Positions 7,001 to 10,712 of a stretch of 10,712 nt of DNA are shown here, one piece after another. A program made the translations under genes and the position numbers. Source of the stretch: an uncultured delta proteobacterium (lineage in GTDB: Bacteria; Myxococcota_A; Bradymonadia; REDH01); NCBI GenBank assembly GCA_903912275.1, contig CAIWGR010000455.1:1-10712 (forward strand). Direction: 5' to 3'. Each line of letters starts with the position of its first letter. Within the stretch, counting starts at the first letter, position 1. The notes beneath the pieces are model-generated. The model did not search any database and had not been told where the DNA came from. It was given only the letters and a program-made list of their open reading frames with translations.

Positions 7001-7282
7001 GAGGTGCCGCACCCAACCGGCGCGCTGCAACCCAACGCCTGGGGTCTCTACGACATGCTCGGCAATGTCTGGGAGTGGACCAGCGACCGTTACGGGCCCT
7101 ACGAGGCGGCGGAGCAGGTCGACCCGACGGGTCCGCTGCAGGGCGCGATTCGGGTGCGGCGAGGCGGTGCCTGGAACTCCTTCCCGATGATCGCGCGGGT
7201 GGGGAACCGGGGCAACTCGCTGAGCCAGACGCAGCGGTCGGACTCGACGGGTCTGCGGCTCGTGGTGCTGCCGCGGGAGTAG
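4010..7282 (+). CDS. NERD - pseudokinase - Ser/Thr kinase - TM - SUMF1 fusion protein
   Basis: A 1090-residue multidomain protein. Residues ~9-130 form a NERD domain (restriction-endonuclease-like fold) with nuclease-type residues Asp53 (EVDALVF), Glu66 and Lys68 (VVEAKQYTG). Residues ~190-462 form a kinase fold lacking catalytic residues: HRD is HRN (326-328), DFG is DFE (346-348), and the ATP-binding lysine strand reads YRLRTWS; APE and the DxxALG helix survive. Residues ~502-750 form a second kinase that looks competent: GAGTFAVVW loop (509-517), Lys531 (AMK), HRDVKPAN (623-630), and DFN (644-646) replacing DFG. A Pro/Ala linker (757-803), one membrane helix (805-823) and a SUMF1/FGE domain (853-1090, with LPTEAEWEYA and GNVWEWTSD) follow. 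Expected topology puts NERD and kinases in the cytoplasm and SUMF1 in the periplasm. NERD-kinase fusions occur in PglW of type 2 BREX; substrate and role here are unknown. Confidence 0.88.
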   Translation: MAELIFTPSGADGFVNAFEREVVELLCERLPAHWKVAPNFTFKPRQGYALEVDALVFAECSVFVVEAKQYTGRLTGDDQGWELGGRSVPSPVRATNNKSRALATVLDDNKAKLNTEPVVVVPDASLLFITGEWAGNAVHLCDLASWLLTHDAEARKKADTPEALRLKMERAIALVQGRWGERHRSARRQIGSYQVLETLEHDEVGGVFLARHGQFADDSSRYRLRTWSVSPSASVTGADRQLRWMFRSVEARKRIGPHPNLLEVLYYEHDRQESEFVELTHWPEGGSLAQFLSGDEARASSQTVRLAIATGIAEALKACHAAGVVHRNLQPEAILLDRDRVPKLTDFERAHMDGETTIYSDSRGRTESAYLAPELLTPAAHAASPTADCYALGVLLYQLVTGHLPFAGPAEAAALAGMPSLLPSQRVVGLDVRLDELVLDLLSCGAQRHRSTADEAVRRLRGSSLPQSMASVVVRAPERSVPFPATPAPEPFAPGLVLEGKWRLEEQLGAGTFAVVWRVHHLAQGADYAMKIFTGVADQELALHEFNQIRPRMPLHEHLRQVYWLDRLPPPYGNLYMVAELVRGLPLEAWTKGERRMTWPEQRRVAEGLLGALGAVHGAGVIHRDVKPANVLVEEGTGRVLLIDFNVASVEQAFAGEQGTRLYRAPDVGQVGWTSHADLFALGIVLFELFFGGHPFVDLPLGGAARSPRSMVGFAAVSDATVAFFAKALQPRAEHRFVRAAEMLAALPQDLFAGAVLPVSVAPPSQASAVSAVAALPVAVAPPQSAPVVSLEPAARRSPLSRSRVAGLSLLLLGGAGWAVWAGLGDRDEAPPVAPAPLPVPESADAKFDHRGCPEGFVRIPAGSFRMGREAWEKSGYKDESPVHTVVLTRDLCMQQRETDQRAWASLMGSNPSVHSGCGESCPVDSVTWRDAVLLANARSSAEGRPLCYEGDRLLGLTCGGYRLPTEAEWEYAGRAGDDRTKVVALPEVAWHKGNAREVPHPTGALQPNAWGLYDMLGNVWEWTSDRYGPYEAAEQVDPTGPLQGAIRVRRGGAWNSFPMIARVGNRGNSLSQTQRSDSTGLRLVVLPRE
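6278..6364 (+). repeat. Imperfect 57-bp-period repeat in the kinase linker
   Basis: The linker between the second kinase and the membrane helix contains LPVSVAPPSQ (bases 6278-6307) and LPVAVAPPQS (6335-6364), 19 residues apart, within Ala/Val/Ser/Pro-rich sequence. It looks like an imperfect internal duplication forming a flexible tether. It may instead be low-complexity convergence. Confidence 0.45.
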
Positions 7283-7336
7283 GGCGGCGCCGTTCGTTTG
7301 CCCTTTTGCCCGTGGGTGCTACCTAGTCGGCCGCAT

Positions 7337-7352
7337 CTGCCCTGTCGGGCAG
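7337..7352 (+). other. Hairpin abutting the ribosome site of the RdgC-like gene
   Basis: CTGCCC (7337-7342), loop TGTC, GGGCAG (7347-7352) form a perfect 6-bp stem. The downstream arm shares its last two bases with the AGGAGGAGG ribosome site (7351-7359). There is no following T-run, so it is not an ordinary terminator of the kinase gene. It could modulate initiation in the leader or arise by chance in GC-rich DNA. Confidence 0.4.
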
Positions 7353-7363
7353 GAGGAGGCTCC

Positions 7364-7987
7364 GTGGGCGTCATTTCGGGAAGTGTCAGTTACACCACCT
7401 ATCATGTGCAGGGCTCCATCGAGACCGTTGGCGTGGATGCGGCCTTTGAGGCTGTGACCAAGTACTGGTTCCGGCCGCTGCTGCCCGACGCCGAGGAGGA
7501 GACCAGCGTGGGCTGGTGCGACGTGGACGACCTGCTCGCCGAGGCGCCCAACTTCTCCGGCATCTTCCGCGATGGCTACCTCTGCCTGAGCATCCGGGCA
7601 GACAAGTGGGCCATCCCCGCGACGCTGCTCAAGGCTCATGTGGCGCGCCGCGAGCGGGCGCTGCTGACCGAGCAGAGCCGTGCCAAGCTCTTCCGCAGCG
7701 AGAAGGATTCCCTCCGTGCCGAGGTGCTCCGCGAGCTCCGTCACCGGGCGCTGGCCTCGGCGAGCGTGGTCGACATGGTCTGGAACCTCGAAGACAACCG
7801 TCTCCGGCTCTGGTCGCAGTCGTCGCGGGCCAACGAGCGGTTCGCAGAGCTCTTCACCAAGACCTTCGACCTGCGTGCCATCCCCGATACACCCTATGTG
7901 GCGGCGCTGCAGTGCGGGCTGGAGGAGAGTGTGGTGGGCATGATGGCCGACGCCCAGCCGGCGCGCTTTCTGACGCAGCAAGGGTAG
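7364..7987 (+). CDS. RdgC-like protein, N-terminal half
   Basis: This 207-residue protein resembles the N-terminal portion of RdgC, a ring-forming dsDNA-binding protein that modulates RecA. Recognisable points are the opening strand (ISGSVSYTTYHV), SVGWCD (about 48-53), DGYLCLSIRADKWAIP, and above all EKDSLRAEVLREL (113-125), which aligns with EKDSLKDEVLHSL of E. coli RdgC. VVDMVWNLEDNRLRLWSQSS comes next, as in RdgC. It ends at a TAG after LTQQG, and the following gene continues in the same frame with what looks like the C-terminal half. The GTG start at 7364 is chosen for the strong AGGAGGAGG 4 bp upstream and the family-typical N-terminus. It begins the operon with the second half and uppP, 81 bp after the kinase gene. 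The function in recombination is inferred from the family. Confidence 0.72.
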   Translation: MGVISGSVSYTTYHVQGSIETVGVDAAFEAVTKYWFRPLLPDAEEETSVGWCDVDDLLAEAPNFSGIFRDGYLCLSIRADKWAIPATLLKAHVARRERALLTEQSRAKLFRSEKDSLRAEVLRELRHRALASASVVDMVWNLEDNRLRLWSQSSRANERFAELFTKTFDLRAIPDTPYVAALQCGLEESVVGMMADAQPARFLTQQG

Positions 7988-7996
7988 GTGACGTCC

Positions 7997-8515
7997 ATGA
8001 TTGATACCGTAACAGGCAAAGAGTTTCTATCGTCGGAGCTGCTGATGTGGCTCTGGTTCAAGACCGACCGTGGCGGCGCCCGCTTCTTCATCGACCAGTC
8101 GCCCGTGGAGGTGACTTTTGATGATGCGATGGTGCTCGAGGCCTCGCTGGCGGAGACGGAGCAGAGCAAGCTCAAGGGTGGCGCGCCGTCGCAGTCGCCG
8201 GAGGCCTACATGGCGCTGCAGTTCGGCAAGCGGGTGAGCCGGGCCAAGCTGATGTTGGTGAAGGGCGACCGCGAGTGGGTCTTCACCTTTACGGCGCAGA
8301 GCTTCACCAAGTCGGGGGTCAAGCTCCCCGCACTGACGACCCGTGAAGAGGAGAGCCGCCTCTCGGAGCGGATGATGCTCATCGAGGAGCTCGATGCGAC
8401 CTGGGCGGCCATCTACAAGCAGTTCCTCGAGATTCGTCTGACGCCGGGCTGGGAGAAGGTGCGGCAGGAGATGCAGGCCTGGATTGCTGAGCCGACCGCC
8501 GGACAGGAGCCCTGA
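7997..8515 (+). CDS. RdgC-like protein, C-terminal half
   Basis: This 172-residue protein contains FLSSELLMWLWFKTDRGG near its start, a central LQFGKRVSRAKLMLV segment and a helical end, LSERMMLIEEL then FLEIRLTPGW. From memory this layout matches the C-terminal portion of RdgC-like proteins of deltaproteobacteria, where it follows the N-terminal half in one chain. That recollection needs a search. The gene lies in exactly the same frame as the preceding one, separated by one TAG (7985-7987). The ATG at 7997 is chosen because AGGTGA (7986-7991), overlapping that stop, sits 5 bp upstream and would allow reinitiation. A GTG directly after the TAG at 7988 is the alternative. It ends 2 bp before uppP, so the three genes are probably co-translated. 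If read through, the whole protein would be about 383 residues, against 303 for E. coli RdgC. Confidence 0.6.
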   Translation: MIDTVTGKEFLSSELLMWLWFKTDRGGARFFIDQSPVEVTFDDAMVLEASLAETEQSKLKGGAPSQSPEAYMALQFGKRVSRAKLMLVKGDREWVFTFTAQSFTKSGVKLPALTTREEESRLSERMMLIEELDATWAAIYKQFLEIRLTPGWEKVRQEMQAWIAEPTAGQEP

Positions 8516-8517
8516 CG

Positions 8518-9396
8518 ATGATCACTGCCATGACACTCTTCGACGGTATCACGCTGGGTGTGGTGCAGGGCGTGACCGAGTTCCTGCCCATCAGCTCCGA
8601 TGGCCACCTGCGTTTGGCGCACGACCTGCTGGGCGTGGCTGGTGACGGGTCGCTGCTGTTCGACCTGATGCTGCATCTGGGCACGCTGGTTGCGGTCTTC
8701 CTCTTCTATCGTGAAGAGATTGGGGTCATTCTTCGCGACTTGGTGCCCGCGGTGACCGAGTTTCCGGGCCGCGGCTGGGCTGCGGTGAACGACCGCGAGG
8801 GTGCGCGGCTGGCGCTGGTGACGGTGGTGGCCACGGTGCCGACCGGCATCATCGGGCTGCTGCTGAAGAAGGTTGTCTCGTCGGAGGCCATCCCGATGTG
8901 GGGTGTCTCGGCGCTGCTGATGGTGAACGGCGTTGTGCTCTGGTCGAGCTTCTTCGCCAAGGAGCGCGAGAGGCAGCCTGCGCTTGGCGTGGGGCTTGCG
9001 GGGGTGGACTATCGTGGCGTGACGCTCCCGCGCGCGGCGCTCATCGGCATTGCGCAGGGGATCGCTGTGCTGCCCGGCATCTCGCGGAGCTGCCTGACAA
9101 TCGTCTCTTCGCTCTGGCTCGGCGTGAAGCGTGAAGACGCCGCGCGGGTCTCCTTCCTGATGTCGATCCCTGCCATTCTGGGTGCGGTGGTGGTGGAGTT
9201 TGCCTCGGCATCGCCGGCAGATCGCGGTGCGCTGAACGCGCCGGTGCTAGCCGGCGTGGCGGTAGCGCTGGTGGTGGGGCTCGGCGCGATTCATCTGCTG
9301 ACGCGGGTGCTGCGTGCCGCACAGTTCCACCGGTTCGCCTGGTACTGCTGGGCGCTTGGCGGTGCTTCGCTCGCGATGTATCTGGCAAGCCGCTAG
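8518..9396 (+). CDS. uppP: Undecaprenyl-diphosphatase UppP (BacA family)
   Basis: This 292-residue polytopic inner-membrane enzyme removes one phosphate from undecaprenyl diphosphate, regenerating the lipid carrier for peptidoglycan, O-antigen and other envelope polymers. Overproduction of the family gives bacitracin resistance. The first signature is QGVTEFLPISSDGH (17-30): the (E/Q)xxxE motif with Gln17 and Glu21, Ser26-Ser27 and His30. The second is LPGISRSCLT (185-194) with Arg190. Two details are slightly unusual: Asp28 where Ser or Thr is common, and Cys192 where Gly is usual; the core catalytic residues are intact. Several hydrophobic helices span the rest. Length is near the usual 265-290. 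The start has AGGAG (8505-8509) 8 bp upstream and follows the RdgC-like C-terminal gene by 2 bp, implying one operon. Confidence 0.95.
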   Translation: MITAMTLFDGITLGVVQGVTEFLPISSDGHLRLAHDLLGVAGDGSLLFDLMLHLGTLVAVFLFYREEIGVILRDLVPAVTEFPGRGWAAVNDREGARLALVTVVATVPTGIIGLLLKKVVSSEAIPMWGVSALLMVNGVVLWSSFFAKERERQPALGVGLAGVDYRGVTLPRAALIGIAQGIAVLPGISRSCLTIVSSLWLGVKREDAARVSFLMSIPAILGAVVVEFASASPADRGALNAPVLAGVAVALVVGLGAIHLLTRVLRAAQFHRFAWYCWALGGASLAMYLASR

Positions 9397-9412
9397 GTGA
9401 GATTCTAGGTTC

Positions 9413-9432
9413 GGCCCCCTGGGCCCTTTTTT
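9413..9432 (+). terminator. Terminator-like hairpin between uppP and manC
   Basis: GGCCC (9413-9417), loop CCT, GGGCC (9421-9425), then a C and six Ts (9427-9432) give a short all-GC stem with a U-run, 16 bp after the uppP stop. It is compatible with intrinsic termination, though a 5-bp stem is short. It ends only 15 bp before the manC start codon, so it may act as a leader attenuator and not a full stop. Confidence 0.45.
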
Positions 9433-9447
9433 GGTTCGAAGTTCTCC

Positions 9448-10509
9448 ATGCATGCAGTCATCATGGCCGGCGGAGCCGGTACCCGTTTCTGGCCGCTGAG
9501 CCGCCGCCACCGTCCCAAACAGCTGCTCTGCCTCTTTGGCGACAAGCCCATGGTCACCGAGACGGTGGACCGCTTTGAGGGGCTGGTCTCGAAGGATGAG
9601 ATGGTGGTCGTGACCTCGGAGAACCTGGGCGACGCCATCGCAGAGGCCGTCGCAGGGCTCCCCATCGCCAACATCCTTCGAGAGCCGGAGGGCCGGAACA
9701 CGGCGCCCTGCATCGGGATGGCCGCCGTTTTTGTGCGCGAGAAGCTGGGGCGGACCGACGAGGTGCTCGCGGTCTTTCCTGCCGACCACTACATCCGCGA
9801 CACGGCAACCTTCCGGCGCCTCGTCTCGCAGGCTGCTGAGGAGGCGAAGAAGGGGGCGATCGTGACGCTGGGCATCGAGCCCACGAAGCCCGAAACCGGC
9901 TTCGGCTACATCCACCACGGCGCCTTCGATGCCGAGGGCGTGGCGAGCGTCGACAAGTTCGTCGAGAAGCCGAACCGTGAGACGGCCATGCGCTACCTAG
10001 CGGATGGAAACTACCTCTGGAACGCCGGCATCTTCTTCTTCACGGTGCAGACGATTCTGGACGAGATGCGGCGCCAGCTCCCGACGCTGGCCGGCCAGCT
10101 CGAGGAGATGGCGGAGCTGTTCCGGCGCGGCGGCGATCAGGCGGAGCTTGCGGCCATCTTTGAGCGGGTGGAGTCGATCTCCATCGACTACGGCATCATG
10201 GAGCGGGCACGCGAGGTGCGGGTGCTGTCGGCCAACTTCGGTTGGAGCGATGTGGGCGCCTGGGACGCGCTGCCCGATGTGGCCGAGACCGACGAGGCGG
10301 GCAACGTGACGATGGGCGATGTGGTGGCAATCGATTGCACCGACTCCATCCTGATGGGCCATGACAAGCGGGTGCTTGCTGCGGTGGGTCTGCGGAACAT
10401 CGTTGTGGTTGATACCGAGGATGCGCTGCTGGTTGCGCCGCGCGACCGGGTGCAGGAGGTGCGTGCGATCGTTGAGTCGCTGCGCCACCGCGAAGGCAAG
10501 ATCATTTAG
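9448..10509 (+). CDS. manC: Mannose-1-phosphate guanylyltransferase
   Basis: This 353-residue cytoplasmic enzyme makes GDP-mannose from mannose 1-phosphate and GTP, the precursor for mannose-, rhamnose- or fucose-containing surface polysaccharides. The nucleotide-binding signature GGAGTRFWPLSRRHRPKQ spans residues 8-25. FVEKPN (171-176), LWNAGIFFF (around 190-198), SIDYGIMERA (from 245) and GWSDVGAWDAL (from 265) are all typical of the family. The protein is the short single-function form: it ends after the small beta-helix-like region and lacks the mannose-6-phosphate isomerase domain of AlgA/ManC fusions. Its ribosome site is poor, only GAAG 6 bp before the ATG, and the terminator-like hairpin lies just upstream, so initiation or attenuation may limit expression. 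The phosphomannomutase gene follows after 16 bp. Confidence 0.95.
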   Translation: MHAVIMAGGAGTRFWPLSRRHRPKQLLCLFGDKPMVTETVDRFEGLVSKDEMVVVTSENLGDAIAEAVAGLPIANILREPEGRNTAPCIGMAAVFVREKLGRTDEVLAVFPADHYIRDTATFRRLVSQAAEEAKKGAIVTLGIEPTKPETGFGYIHHGAFDAEGVASVDKFVEKPNRETAMRYLADGNYLWNAGIFFFTVQTILDEMRRQLPTLAGQLEEMAELFRRGGDQAELAAIFERVESISIDYGIMERAREVRVLSANFGWSDVGAWDALPDVAETDEAGNVTMGDVVAIDCTDSILMGHDKRVLAAVGLRNIVVVDTEDALLVAPRDRVQEVRAIVESLRHREGKII

Positions 10510-10525
10510 CGCAGAGGAGAGAGCC

Positions 10526-10712
10526 ATGAGCGTGAACGCCGAGATTTTCCGGGCCTACGACATCCGCGGCGTGGCCGACCGCGACCTCACAGACGATGTT
10601 GTTTTTGACCTGGGTCGCGCGCTCGGCAGCGAGGCTGTGGCGACGGGTGCGACCACCTTTGCGGTGGGCCGAGACTGCCGGCTCTCCGGTCCGAGGATCC
10701 AGGCGGCGCTGG
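10526..10712 (+). CDS. manB: Phosphomannomutase/phosphoglucomutase, N-terminal fragment
   Basis: The first 62 codons of an alpha-D-phosphohexomutase are visible; the rest lies beyond the window. IFRAYDIRGV (7-16) and AVGRDCRLSGP (46-56) are the standard N-terminal signatures of ManB/AlgC-type enzymes, which interconvert mannose 6-phosphate and mannose 1-phosphate (often also the glucose phosphates). The phosphoserine loop is not in the window, so activity cannot be judged. GGAG (10516-10519) lies 6 bp before the ATG. The gene starts 16 bp after manC and supplies its substrate, so the two form a GDP-mannose operon. The symbol is by function; algC or pgm-type naming is equally possible. Confidence 0.88.
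   Translation, partial: MSVNAEIFRAYDIRGVADRDLTDDVVFDLGRALGSEAVATGATTFAVGRDCRLSGPRIQAAL

Noticed and set aside
7298..7325. Possible promoter (TTGCCC, 16 bp, TACCTA) before the RdgC-like gene
   Set aside because: The -10 matches consensus at too few positions to support a call; the gene may be transcribed from the kinase promoter or from an unseen one.
9247..9918. Minus-strand open frame of 223 codons spanning the uppP end and manC start
   Set aside because: Crosses two well-identified plus-strand genes and has no recognisable motif.

Overview
The window comes from a GC-rich bacterium. Coding frames show strong G/C bias at third codon positions. Gene content suggests a myxobacterial or other deltaproteobacterial-type lineage (Myxococcota/Bradymonadales-like): a lipoprotein with a Ser/Asp/Gly-rich linker, a long eukaryote-like protein kinase fused to an FGE-sulfatase (SUMF1) domain, and an RdgC-like protein. 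The taxonomic placement is inference; no marker gene is present. No tRNA, rRNA, insertion sequence, CRISPR array or attachment site was seen. No gene-free stretch exceeds 300 bases; the longest is the divergent promoter region at 3823-4009.

Left part (1-2797): a possible tail of an upstream gene, then a membrane protein with an N-terminal J-domain (151-1080, +). Facing it is a lipoprotein made almost entirely of a Cache/PDC-type sensor domain (1212-1802, -). Next on the minus strand is a two-gene AbiE-like (type IV toxin-antitoxin) operon: an AbiEi-like winged-helix regulator (2785-3822) overlapping an AbiEii-like nucleotidyltransferase (1958-2797). Its promoter overlaps a good inverted repeat, and the mRNA may be leaderless.

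Centre (3823-7282): diverging from the AbiE pair is one very large gene. It encodes a NERD nuclease-like domain, a degenerate kinase domain, an apparently competent Ser/Thr kinase domain, a Pro/Ala linker, one transmembrane helix and a C-terminal SUMF1-type domain lacking the catalytic cysteines of true formylglycine-generating enzymes. NERD-kinase fusions recall PglW of type 2 BREX, and AbiE is an abortive-infection family, so a defence role is a reasonable but unproven hypothesis.

Right part (7364-10712): an RdgC-like protein split in two by a single in-frame amber codon, followed 2 bp later by uppP (undecaprenyl-diphosphatase). A short terminator-like hairpin comes next, then manC (mannose-1-phosphate guanylyltransferase) and the start of a phosphomannomutase gene (manB/algC type) that runs off the window. 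manC and manB give GDP-mannose and uppP recycles the lipid carrier, so this end serves cell-envelope polysaccharide synthesis.
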